Shown: positions 1-7,506 of the stretch, piece after piece
Position numbering within the stretch: the first letter of the stretch is position 1
How the letters are laid out: the number at the start of each line of letters is the position of its first letter
Assembly: GCA_964439135.1 (NCBI GenBank)
Contig: CAYTNN010000064.1
Location: 1 to 20,698, forward strand
Direction of reading: 5' to 3'
DNA: 20,698 nucleotides
Source: JAFGPJ01 sp964439135
GTDB taxonomy: Bacteria > Planctomycetota > Phycisphaerae > Sedimentisphaerales > Anaerobacaceae
Translations under genes and position numbers: made by a program
The notes under the pieces: generated by a model
Databases searched by the model: none
Told to the model about the DNA's origin: nothing
What the model saw: only the letters and a program-made list of their open reading frames with translations

Positions 1-1032
1 CATACGTATGACTGGGCGCACGATTACGAAAGGCTGTGGGCCCCCGCCCGGCAGGCGGCGTGCGGCAAACCCATCTGGGTCACCGAGGCCGACCGCGGCC
101 TGAAGTTCGTCGGCCCCGAGCCGTGGTGCGAGCTGTCGCGCGAGGATGAAATCCGCAAGGCCCGGTACATCGCCCAGTCTTACGCATCCAGTCTATACGC
201 CGGCAGCATCCGGCATTTCCATTTCATCCTGGGGCACTACCACGAGGGACACAACGGCGTCCAGTTCGGACTGCTTCGAATGGACATGACACCCCGGCCG
301 GCATACGTCGCGCTGGCGGCGGCCGGACGATTACTGGCCGGGGGCAAGTGCCTGGGTCGATGGGCCGTTCCGGACTCCGACGATGCGTACGTCATCGCTT
401 TTCGCGCCCAGCCGGATGGACTTGAGCGGGATGTGCTGGTTGCATGGGCGGAAAAGAAAGTGGACTGGCCCCAGCGTGCTAAGACAAAAGTCCCCTTCTC
501 ACTGCCCGAATCGTGGCCGGTCGAGGGAGTATTCGATTATCTCGGCCGCAGACTGGATGAAATGCCCGTCGAACTGGGCAGCGAAGCTTTGTTCGTAGTA
601 TTGCCTGCCGGACAAACTGACAAGGTGGAACTGACGACTCTCGCTCGTTCTGAGAAGCGTGAAGATAATGTCTGTCCCATCGTGCTCCAGGTGCAAATGC
701 CGCGCAGCACCAGTATTAAAGTCGAACCGTTGCCCTGGTCGCAGGGCTACGAATACCGGATTGATTCGGATGAGCCTTATCATCTGCGCATGTTCGCGTA
801 CAACTTCTCAAGCGAGCCGCTAAAAGGCACAATTCAAGTCACAGGCAAACCTTCCGGCTGGTCGCTGGATCGGGACACATGGAATCTGTCCATCGATTCG
901 ATGCAGCGTGAATTTTTCGAGACATCTCTAACAATCCCGGCGGGCCAGGACGGAACGCTGCAATTGACAGGCGACTTCGGCCCAACGGGCAAAGCAGTTC
1001 TCGCATTCCGAATACACGGCAGGAAAAACTAA
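1..1032 (+). CDS. Glycoside-hydrolase-like protein, C-terminal part (5' end outside window)
   Basis: The frame is open from base 1 to the TAA at 1030-1032, giving 343 residues with no start in the window. The ATG at 280 is internal, because coding-quality sequence continues upstream of it. The first ~110 residues look like the end of a TIM-barrel glycosidase of clan GH-A style: a strand WVTEADRG (Glu at fragment residue 29, the place where such enzymes carry the catalytic nucleophile), followed by an aromatic/His-rich strand (FHFILGHYHEG) and the usual barrel exit of the form GLL-x-MD-x-TPRPAYVAL. The remaining ~230 residues are probably beta-sandwich accessory domains (inference from alternating hydrophobic strands). 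Family and substrate cannot be fixed without the N-terminal part. It sits upstream of a secreted surface protein on the same strand, which fits a carbohydrate-degradation context. GC content is clearly higher than in the next gene. Confidence 0.7.
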   Translation, partial: HTYDWAHDYERLWAPARQAACGKPIWVTEADRGLKFVGPEPWCELSREDEIRKARYIAQSYASSLYAGSIRHFHFILGHYHEGHNGVQFGLLRMDMTPRPAYVALAAAGRLLAGGKCLGRWAVPDSDDAYVIAFRAQPDGLERDVLVAWAEKKVDWPQRAKTKVPFSLPESWPVEGVFDYLGRRLDEMPVELGSEALFVVLPAGQTDKVELTTLARSEKREDNVCPIVLQVQMPRSTSIKVEPLPWSQGYEYRIDSDEPYHLRMFAYNFSSEPLKGTIQVTGKPSGWSLDRDTWNLSIDSMQREFFETSLTIPAGQDGTLQLTGDFGPTGKAVLAFRIHGRKN

Positions 1033-1095
1033 TACGCAACCTTTAAAAAAGAGTGAATAGAGCAGCCAAAATCAAATAAATTAGACTTTTTTCAT

Positions 1096-1125
1096 TTGAC
1101 ATACACGACCCTTATCTGTTATATT
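1096..1125 (+). promoter_or_regulatory. Sigma70-like promoter for the GLUG-repeat gene
   Basis: A perfect -35 hexamer TTGACA (1096-1101) is followed after 18 bp by TATATT (1120-1125), which matches the -10 consensus at 5 of 6 positions. It lies in an AT-rich gap of 209 bp between the glycosidase-like gene and the start at 1242. It would give a leader of about 110 nt. A GCCTG/CAGGC pair in this leader (about 1155 and 1195) could form a weak stem, but I recognise no riboswitch. Confidence 0.6.
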
Positions 1126-1241
1126 AAAATTAGCATCTACAGCGGAAGCATCTTGCCTGTTTAATTCGATTTGTGCGGTTAGACAACTGAAAAGTCAGGC
1201 GTATATCGCATGGCCCCAGAATTGGCGAGAGGAGTTCAAAA

Positions 1242-4200
1242 ATGGCGACGGCGAGAAATTCAAGTGTTCTGCGAACAATCCCTTTACTAATCACAATCTT
1301 CTCTTTAAGCTTACCTGCCTATGCCAAATACACCGGCGGCACAGGAGAACCTAATGATCCATACCACATCGCTACGATTGAAGACTTGATGCTACTTGGT
1401 AATAGTCCTGAAGATTACGACAAACACTTCATCATGACAGCCGATATCGACCTGGACCCGAATGTACCCGGTCGAAAGGTCTTTGATAGGGCTGTGATTG
1501 CGCCGGACATAAATGACGTACCAGATCGTTGGGGGTGGAATCGGTTTGATGGAGAACCTTTCACAGGTGTTCTCGACGGCAATGGGCATACCCTCTCGCA
1601 TCTCACGATCAAAGGCGTGGGCTATCTGGGCTTGTTCGGGCAATTAGACTCCGAGGCGGCCATTTCCAATCTGGGTCTCGAATATGTAGATGTTAATGGG
1701 AATGATGAAAATATCGGCGGGCTGGTTGGAAGAAATGGTTATTACTGCACAATTACTAACTGCTATGTCCAGGGCGGCAGCGTTATAGGAAAAACCAATG
1801 TCAGCGGATTAATAGGAAACAATGGCTATGGAATAATTACTGATTGCTATTCATCAGCCAGCGTTTCGGGAGATAGCATTGGAGGCCTGGTCGGACTTAA
1901 TTCGGGATTAATCACGAACTGCTATGCTACCGGCAGCATTTTAGGTGAGAACGGCGGCGGCCTGGTAGGAAAGAACGATGGTGTGGTCAGGGATTCTTTC
2001 TGGGATATTCAGACCAGCGGGCAGGCTACCAGTGACGGCGGAACAGGGAAAACAACCGCCGAGATGCAAGATCCAAACACGTTTATTAATGCAGGTTGGA
2101 ATTTTGTGGGTGCGCATGATGATCCCCATGATATTTGGGCTGAACCGGCCGGTGGGGGATATATGATTCTTTGGTGGCAGCTCTCGCCTCAGTCTCCATT
2201 ACCTACCTTTTCCGGAGGAACTGGAGAACCTAATAATCCCTATCTTGTATCAACTGCGGATGAATTGAATTGTATCGGCTACAACCCAAGGTTGATTTCA
2301 GCACATTTTAAGTTGACTGAAGATATTGATTTAGCCGGGATTGATTTTTATATCATCGGTAGCCAGGCCTATCCTTTTGCCGGTGTATTTAGCGGCAACG
2401 GTCATACAATATCTAACTTCAGCTACACTGCTACACATGCGAACCACATAGGACTTTTCGGATACGTGAAGGGAGAAAATGCAGAGATAAGAGATTTGGG
2501 GCTAATTGATCCTAATATCAGTGGACAGCATGTCATAGGATCGCTGGTAAGCTGGCTCAATTGTGGAATCCTTAGTGGCTGCTATACTGAGGGGGGAAGC
2601 GTTTCAGGTAATCGGTCAGTCGGTGGACTTGTGGGATACAATTATTACGGCACAATCACCAACTGCTATTCCACGAGCAGCGTTTTGGGTTCAAGTATTG
2701 GTTATTGGCGAGGTGTTGGCGGCCTGCTGGGACATAATAATTGCGGCACAATAATCAACTGCTATACTGAAGGCGGTAGTATTTCAGGTTGTGAGGGCGT
2801 TGGCGGGCTGGTGGGATTCAATTATAATGGCACAATCACCAGCTGCTATTCCAAGGAGAATGTCACTGGATCTCGTAATGGTGTCGGCGGACTCGTAGGA
2901 TCAAATTTGTATGGTCCAATCTCTGGCTGCTATTCAACAGGTAGCGTTATGGGTTATAGTGATGTCGGCGGACTCGTGGGATTCAATGAGTTTGGCGGTA
3001 TCATCGCCAACTGCTATGCTACGGGGAATATGTCGAGCAATTGGTCTGTCGGCGGTGGCCTGGTCGGATTTGGTGGGAGTGTTTACAGTTCATACTGGGA
3101 CACGCAGACAAGCGGGCTTTCAACCAGTTCTGGCGGGACCGGTAAGACAACCGACGAGATGCAGATGGCAAGCACCTTTATTGGCTGGGCTCACAATCCT
3201 TTCTGGACAATTGATGAGGGCAAAGATTATCCCAGACTTTGGTGGGAGAATATGCCGGGAAAGACAATCACTACCGCATCCCCTTTCGAAGATTTTGCAG
3301 GTACCGGCACCGAAGTTGATCCATACCTGATTTATACAGCCGACGAGCTTAACATGATCAGGCAGTTTCCATACGAATGGGATAAAAACTTCAAGTTGAT
3401 GTCCGATATAGACCTAAGCATATATACTGGAGAATCTTTTGAGGTCATCGGACGCTATAGTTGGCCGTTCACAGGTGTCTTTGACGGTAACTATCATACA
3501 ATCTCGAACTTCACCTACACATCTACAAGTTGGATCTATATAGGATTTTTTGGCTGCGTTAAGGAAGGAACAATCAAAAATCTGGGGTTGATTTATCCTA
3601 ATATTGTTGATGGAACTATCAATGATATTGGTTCACTGGTTGGCTATCTACAAATGGGGATTATCAAAAACTGTTACGCGCAGAGTGGCAATGTTGCAGG
3701 ATTCGAACATGTCGGCGGCCTGGTGGGAGTGAATTCCTCTGGAATAATCACCGACAGTTATGCCACCAGCAGTGTTATAGGACAAATCGAAACAGGCGGT
3801 CTATTGGGAGAGAATTCCGCCGGAACAATCATGAACTGTTACACCAATGGCATCGTTTCGGGAGATTGGTCTATTGGCGGCCTGGTAGGAGTGAATTCCT
3901 CTGGAACAATTACCAACAGCTATGCCGCCAGCAGCGTTTCGGGAGAATATTGGTCTGTCAGCGGCCTTGTGGGAGAGAACAGCGGCAGCATAACCTCAAG
4001 TTTCTGGAATATTGAGACCATTGAGCAGAAAACCAGTGAAGGGGGGATTGAACTAACCACTGCCGAGATGCAAATGACCGGCACCTTCCTTGAAGCCGGC
4101 TGGGACTTCATGGACGAGACGGAAAACGGCATAGAGGATATCTGGTGGATTATTGAAGGTCAGGACTATCCGAAGCTGTGGTGGCAACTTGGGCTACTGT

Positions 4201-4832
4201 TCGCCTTTTCTCCAAATCCGCAAAATGGCACCAAAGAGCTGATTCTACCCAACATTCTGAGCTGGAAATCCGTCGAGTCGGCCGTTAGTCATGATGTATA
4301 CCTGGGTCAAGATGCAAATACCGTTGCTCTGGCCACGACCGAGAGCGGCAGTGTCTATCGTGGGCGATTACCGGCCCAGGAAACCGCCTACGAACCGGGC
4401 AGACTGGAATTCGCAACGACATATTACTGGCGAATCGATGAAGTCAATGAAACCGATCCCGGCAAGCCCTGTAAGGGTGATATCTGGAGCTTCACTACAG
4501 CAGCCCCAGTCAGCCATCCCGATCCGGCAAATAATGGCACCAGCAATGTTAATTCAACTGTCCTTAGCTGGGTGCCCGGCAGCACGGTTCTGCACTATGA
4601 TGTGTACTTCGGTGAAGATGAGGAGGCCGTTGGTGATGCAACGCCGGAGAGTGTCAACATCTACGCCGGTCGTCAGACATTCGAAAAGACCTCATTCGAG
4701 CCAGGCGATCTCGAACTAAACAAGACCTACTACTGGCGAGTTGATGCCGTGGATCCGATCAATCCGTCTAACATATGGAAGGGGGATGTTTGGAAGTTTA
4801 CCACTATCTCTCGTAGACATATAATTGATTGA
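1242..4832 (+). CDS. Secreted GLUG-repeat surface protein with two C-terminal Fn3-like modules
   Basis: Encodes 1196 residues. The ATG is preceded by a strong ribosome binding site, GAGAGGAG, at 1227-1234 (7 nt spacing). A signal peptide occupies residues 1-28 (hydrophobic core LLITIFSLSLPAYA). Three large modules follow at about 30-313, 323-669 and 685-982. Each opens with a block like GTGEPNDPY...ADEL, then a GVFDGNGHTISN strand. The second and third end in a YPRLWW or YPKLWW motif; the first ends in a related ILWW. Between these are many GLUG units of the form GGLVG-x-N...GTITNCY-x-x-x-SVSG (Pfam GLUG family, known from bacterial surface and adhesin-like proteins). Residues ~988-1086 and ~1090-1188 are two tandem Fn3-like modules with the signature TYYWR-(I/V)-D and ending W-(S/K)-FTT. 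There is no obvious sorting signal, so it is probably secreted or held on the cell surface (inference). Ligand unknown. Confidence 0.88.
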   Translation: MATARNSSVLRTIPLLITIFSLSLPAYAKYTGGTGEPNDPYHIATIEDLMLLGNSPEDYDKHFIMTADIDLDPNVPGRKVFDRAVIAPDINDVPDRWGWNRFDGEPFTGVLDGNGHTLSHLTIKGVGYLGLFGQLDSEAAISNLGLEYVDVNGNDENIGGLVGRNGYYCTITNCYVQGGSVIGKTNVSGLIGNNGYGIITDCYSSASVSGDSIGGLVGLNSGLITNCYATGSILGENGGGLVGKNDGVVRDSFWDIQTSGQATSDGGTGKTTAEMQDPNTFINAGWNFVGAHDDPHDIWAEPAGGGYMILWWQLSPQSPLPTFSGGTGEPNNPYLVSTADELNCIGYNPRLISAHFKLTEDIDLAGIDFYIIGSQAYPFAGVFSGNGHTISNFSYTATHANHIGLFGYVKGENAEIRDLGLIDPNISGQHVIGSLVSWLNCGILSGCYTEGGSVSGNRSVGGLVGYNYYGTITNCYSTSSVLGSSIGYWRGVGGLLGHNNCGTIINCYTEGGSISGCEGVGGLVGFNYNGTITSCYSKENVTGSRNGVGGLVGSNLYGPISGCYSTGSVMGYSDVGGLVGFNEFGGIIANCYATGNMSSNWSVGGGLVGFGGSVYSSYWDTQTSGLSTSSGGTGKTTDEMQMASTFIGWAHNPFWTIDEGKDYPRLWWENMPGKTITTASPFEDFAGTGTEVDPYLIYTADELNMIRQFPYEWDKNFKLMSDIDLSIYTGESFEVIGRYSWPFTGVFDGNYHTISNFTYTSTSWIYIGFFGCVKEGTIKNLGLIYPNIVDGTINDIGSLVGYLQMGIIKNCYAQSGNVAGFEHVGGLVGVNSSGIITDSYATSSVIGQIETGGLLGENSAGTIMNCYTNGIVSGDWSIGGLVGVNSSGTITNSYAASSVSGEYWSVSGLVGENSGSITSSFWNIETIEQKTSEGGIELTTAEMQMTGTFLEAGWDFMDETENGIEDIWWIIEGQDYPKLWWQLGLLFAFSPNPQNGTKELILPNILSWKSVESAVSHDVYLGQDANTVALATTESGSVYRGRLPAQETAYEPGRLEFATTYYWRIDEVNETDPGKPCKGDIWSFTTAAPVSHPDPANNGTSNVNSTVLSWVPGSTVLHYDVYFGEDEEAVGDATPESVNIYAGRQTFEKTSFEPGDLELNKTYYWRVDAVDPINPSNIWKGDVWKFTTISRRHIID
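3714..3938 (+). repeat. Near-identical intragenic GLUG repeat pair
   Basis: Two 63-bp segments, 3714-3776 and 3876-3938, lie 162 bp (54 codons) apart inside the third module. By eye they differ at about 7 positions, mostly silent or third-codon changes, and share an exact run spanning the GAATTCCTCTGGAA stretch. Other GLUG units in the gene are conserved in protein but much less so in DNA, so this pair looks recently duplicated or homogenised. Confidence 0.7.
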
Positions 4833-4871
4833 CGCTTTGCCGAGTCATAGTAATCAAATCCACGATAGTTA

Positions 4872-5039
4872 GAATCTGAAATCGAGTCGGCTATTACCGC
4901 TTGAACACAGATACTGAGTGCGTTTCTGAAAGCCGGCTGTGATTTTGTGGATGAAACTGCCAACGGCACCGAAGATATCTGATGGATTCTCGAAGGCCGG
5001 GACTATCCGCGACTGTGGTGGGAAGCCGACAACAATTGA
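4872..5039 (+). pseudogene. Decayed C-terminal remnant of a GLUG-type module
   Basis: Just after the intact GLUG gene, one frame reads AFLKAGCDFVDETANGTEDI, stop, WILEGRDYPRLWWEADNN, stop (4920-5039). This matches the end of the third module of the upstream protein (residues about 949-981, TFLEAGWDFMDET...DIWWIIEGQDYPKLWW). In-frame similarity continues back to about 4872 but crosses a stop at 4902-4904. The internal stop at 4980-4982 is TGA where the intact copy has TGG. No start codon or ribosome site belongs to it. It is best read as a broken duplicate or the relic of a neighbouring paralogue. Its final TGA falls inside the TTGATTA array. Confidence 0.75.
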
Positions 5040-5063
5040 TTATTGATTATTGATTATTGATTA
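5036..5063. repeat. Tandem heptamer (TTGATTA)x4
   Basis: Four exact head-to-tail copies of TTGATTA occupy 5036-5063. Two further exact copies (14 bp) recur at 5224-5237 in the same orientation, followed by degenerate ATGATAA/ATGATAG units. There are no spacers, so this is not a CRISPR array. Confidence 0.9.
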
Positions 5064-5736
5064 TTTTTCTGCGTTCATCTGCGTTTATCAGCGGTTTCAA
5101 AGTGATTTGACTATTTCTCTGCGCCTTCTGTGGCAAATCTAAAAGTGTCGTCTCACGGAGATTTTTTAAATTTTTACCCGACATTCCGAGAAATGGTTCG
5201 TATAATACGTAACTAAATGACTGTTGATTATTGATTAATGATAAATGATAGGTCCAATCACGCAGAACGCAGTTCTCGGGACTCCTTACGGAGAACGAAA
5301 CAATATAGTTTAGCCCGCACCACTGGTGCCGGGTCGAAAAAAGGCAGAATAATGAAAAAAACAGGTCAAAAAGAGTAGAAAACGACGAAAATTTGAGCCT
5401 AATTTGAAAAAACAAAACCAAAGCCGGCCTTTGGCCGGAAATCCGAAGCACTAAACTCTAAATCCGAAACGAATTGAAATGGTACGTTTGAAAAAACAAA
5501 CCCAATTTGAAAATGGGTAAAATGACGTTAAGTCAATATTAATAATGATTTATGGAGATTTTGATGGGCCGAGGCTGCGAAAAAACAAAGCCAATCAAAG
5601 CCAATTTCGGTATGCTTCAAGCTCATTTGGACTTTATCAACATCAATTCAGATACTTTTTCATGGTCTTGGTTGCCGGAAAGGATATACTGCTCTCTATG
5701 TGAAATCGGAATTCTATGAATTTAGGGAGGTAAACC
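5064..5736. other. Gene-free repeat-like intergenic region
   Basis: No credible gene is visible. The minus strand at about 5064-5150 reads like the GCAGATGAACGCAG and CCACAGAAGGCGCAGAG strings that I recall as dispersed intergenic repeats in planctomycete and other bacterial genomes (memory, not searched). From about 5330 to 5640 the plus strand is A-rich, with recurring pieces such as AAAAAACAAA, AAATCCGAA and CAATTTGAAAA. Small dyads occur: GTTCTC/GAGAAC near 5271-5296, CACCA/TGGTG near 5320, the hairpin at 5424-5438, and ACCCA/TGGGT near 5498-5518. The last 100 bp must hold the promoter of the gene at 5737, but I see no convincing -35/-10 pair; TATACT near 5685 is the best -10-like string. 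Confidence 0.5.
5418..5438. repeat. GC-rich hairpin with two alternative pairings
   Basis: CCGGCC (5424-5429) and GGCCGG (5433-5438) can pair around a TTT loop. CCAAAG (5418-5423) can instead pair with CTTTGG (5429-5434). The two stems exclude each other. It stands in otherwise A-rich sequence with no U-tract, so it is not an obvious terminator and may be part of a dispersed repeat. Confidence 0.5.
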
Positions 5737-7296
5737 ATGAAAAACAATAATATTATCAATGGGTGTTCGTTTTGCCCGATCAGCCGGAGGAAATTTCTGG
5801 CGGGCTGTGCGGCATGTGTTGGAACTGCGGGGCTGCTGGCTAAGCCGGCGCCGTCGATGGCGGCAATGAAAGACAAGATGCGTATTCAGGTGATTTATTC
5901 GCTGCATGCGATCAAGCAGCCCGGGCCGGACTGGCCTAACGTGGGATTCGACTTCGGGCCTGTTATGAAGCGAATTAACGCCGACCTCGCTAAGGGGTGC
6001 CCGGAGTTCGAGTTCGTATCGTCCATGGCCAAAGGGCCGGAGGAAGCGAAAAAGATTCTCCAGGCCAATGGGCTCAACGGCGTTGACGGCTATATCGTTT
6101 ATCAGATGAACTGCTGGAATCGCGTGGTTCAGGATATTGCCGCTTCGGGCAAGCCGGTGCTTTACGTAGACTTTCAGTACGGTGGAAGCGGCGGATTTCT
6201 GGTCTATAACGCTGCGTTCCTGCGGAGCGGGACGGCTAATGTGGGCTTTGTAGCATCGTCGAATATGGACGATGTTATCGCCAGCGTGAAATGTTTCGAG
6301 AGCGTCGGGCGCGGAGGATCGGCATCGGATTTCGCCGCAGCGACAAAACGGGTACGTATGGAGGGGACGCCGAGAATGGGCAACATGCAGTGTAAGGCGG
6401 ACAATTTGCGAACAGCCTCGACAGATGAGTGCATCAGGCAGATGAAAAAATCGAAGATTCTGTCGGTTCGGGACCAGAATTCCGGTCCGGGGGGCGAGAT
6501 GATGGGAATAGCAGTCGAGAATGTTTCCTTTGCCGAAGTAAACGCCGCATGGGAAAGCGCCGACAAGGACATGACAAAGACCGTCGCTCAGGAATGGAAA
6601 AATAATGCGATTAAAGTTGTCGGTGTTTCTGATGAGACGCTGGAAACCTCGGCGGCGATGTACCTGGGCATGAAAGAGGTGCTGAAAAAGCACGGGGCAA
6701 ATGCGATTGCGATTAACTGCCTGGGCGGATTCTACGGCGGCCATATCCATGCTTACCCGTGCCTGGGATTTCACCAGTTAAACAACGAAGGAATGATTGG
6801 AGCCTGTGAGTGTGATATAAGGTCCACGGCGACAATGGTGACGATAGGGGCGATGACGCGCGGCCGGCCGAGCTTCATTTCGGACCCGGTCATCAATACT
6901 ACCAAGCGGCAGATTATCTACGCGCATTGCGTGGCGCCGAACAAGATGTTCGGTCCCGACGGGCCGACCAATCCGTTTGAAATATTGACGCATTCCGAGG
7001 ATAGGCAGGGCGCTTCGGTCCGTTCGATTCTGCCGTTAGGGTATATGACGACAACGCTCGAGATCAGGCAACCGCAGAAGGAGATAATAATCCATCAGGG
7101 CAAGTCGGTCGAAAACGATCCGGACGACCGTGCGTGTCGGACGAAGCTTGCCGCAGAGCCGGCCGGTGACATCGAAAAACTGTTTGAAATGTGGGACCTG
7201 TGGAGCTGGCACCGGGTGACATGCTACGGCGACATAAAGAAGCCCGTATATTCGCTGGCCGACGCGATCGGATGGAAGGTCGTCGAAGAGGCGTGA
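5737..7296 (+). CDS. Tat-exported protein with L-fucose/arabinose-isomerase-like C-terminus
   Basis: Encodes 519 residues. The ATG has an ideal ribosome site, AGGGAGG, at 5724-5730 (6 nt spacing). Residues 16-21 are SRRKFL, a twin-arginine export motif, followed by a hydrophobic Ala/Gly-rich stretch and a likely cleavage site around residues 40-43; the mature protein would act outside the cytoplasm. The signal also holds two Cys-x2-Cys pairs (10/13 and 24/27). The body resembles sugar isomerases of the FucI/AraA fold: alternating Rossmann-like segments in the N-terminal half, then INCLGGFYGG (326-335), PCLGFHQLNNEG (341-352), ACECD (356-360), ISDP (381-384) and YAHC (395-398). The Glu, Asp and His in the last three could be metal ligands (inference). 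Whether it is catalytic is unknown; a cytosolic-type isomerase fold with a Tat signal is unusual. It is a single-gene unit ended by the hairpin at 7308-7328. Confidence 0.72.
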   Translation: MKNNNIINGCSFCPISRRKFLAGCAACVGTAGLLAKPAPSMAAMKDKMRIQVIYSLHAIKQPGPDWPNVGFDFGPVMKRINADLAKGCPEFEFVSSMAKGPEEAKKILQANGLNGVDGYIVYQMNCWNRVVQDIAASGKPVLYVDFQYGGSGGFLVYNAAFLRSGTANVGFVASSNMDDVIASVKCFESVGRGGSASDFAAATKRVRMEGTPRMGNMQCKADNLRTASTDECIRQMKKSKILSVRDQNSGPGGEMMGIAVENVSFAEVNAAWESADKDMTKTVAQEWKNNAIKVVGVSDETLETSAAMYLGMKEVLKKHGANAIAINCLGGFYGGHIHAYPCLGFHQLNNEGMIGACECDIRSTATMVTIGAMTRGRPSFISDPVINTTKRQIIYAHCVAPNKMFGPDGPTNPFEILTHSEDRQGASVRSILPLGYMTTTLEIRQPQKEIIIHQGKSVENDPDDRACRTKLAAEPAGDIEKLFEMWDLWSWHRVTCYGDIKKPVYSLADAIGWKVVEEA

Positions 7297-7307
7297 TAGA
7301 AAGAAAA

Positions 7308-7328
7308 CCCGCCGAGCGAATCGGCGGG
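7308..7328. terminator. Bidirectional intrinsic terminator between convergent units
   Basis: CCCGCCGA (7308-7315) and TCGGCGGG (7321-7328) form a perfect 8-bp stem with the loop GCGAA. On the minus strand it is followed by TTTTCTTTCT, a good U-tract, so it should end the ATPase operon. On the plus strand it lies 11 nt after the stop of the Tat-exported gene, but the tail (CTAAATATTCTT) is weaker. Confidence 0.8.
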
Positions 7329-7380
7329 CTAAATATTCTTAGATTGCCGCCATGTCCGTTTAGAGACAGCCGGGATATGC

Positions 7381-7446
7381 TCACCGGCCGGGGACGTTCT
7401 TTCGGGCGGCACTGATCTCGCGAAGGGCCTCGCGGTAGTTGGTCAT
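7381..7446 (-). CDS. Possible 21-codon ORF after atpK, in frame with its stop
   Basis: On the minus strand an ATG at 7446-7444 opens MTNYREALREISAARKNVPG plus a final R, ending in TGA at 7383-7381. The frame is the same as atpK: after the atpK TAA (7509-7507) there are 41 sense codons without another stop. Codon use is GC-rich and the predicted peptide is a charged amphipathic helix. The nearest Shine-Dalgarno-like string, AGGA, is about 14 nt upstream, too far for a good site. It lies before the operon terminator, so it would be transcribed with atpK. It could be a small gene, the tail of a lost gene, or chance. I do not recognise the sequence. Confidence 0.25.
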   Translation of the reverse strand: MTNYREALREISAARKNVPGR

Positions 7447-7506
7447 TACATTTGAGCTTTTCCTGACTTTATGCCCTGCAGGAGATAATATCCGAGCCTT
7501 TGAAAC

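Noticed and set aside
2580..3070. CRISPR-like regular repeats
   Set aside because: The periodicity is that of in-frame GLUG protein units; no constant-length unique spacers exist.
4980..4982. TGA read as Trp (recoding or alternative code) in the GLUG remnant
   Set aside because: TGA is used as a normal stop by several intact genes here, and the remnant also has a second stop at 4902 and no start.
5047..5451. 134-codon open frame on the minus strand
   Set aside because: It runs through the repeat-like intergenic block and the TTGATTA array; the peptide is low-complexity and looks like translated repeat DNA (ending INADERRKIINNQ).
5722..6774. 350-codon open frame on the minus strand
   Set aside because: Antisense to the well-supported Tat-exported gene; Arg/His-rich with no family resemblance and no ribosome site, so a shadow of biased codon use.
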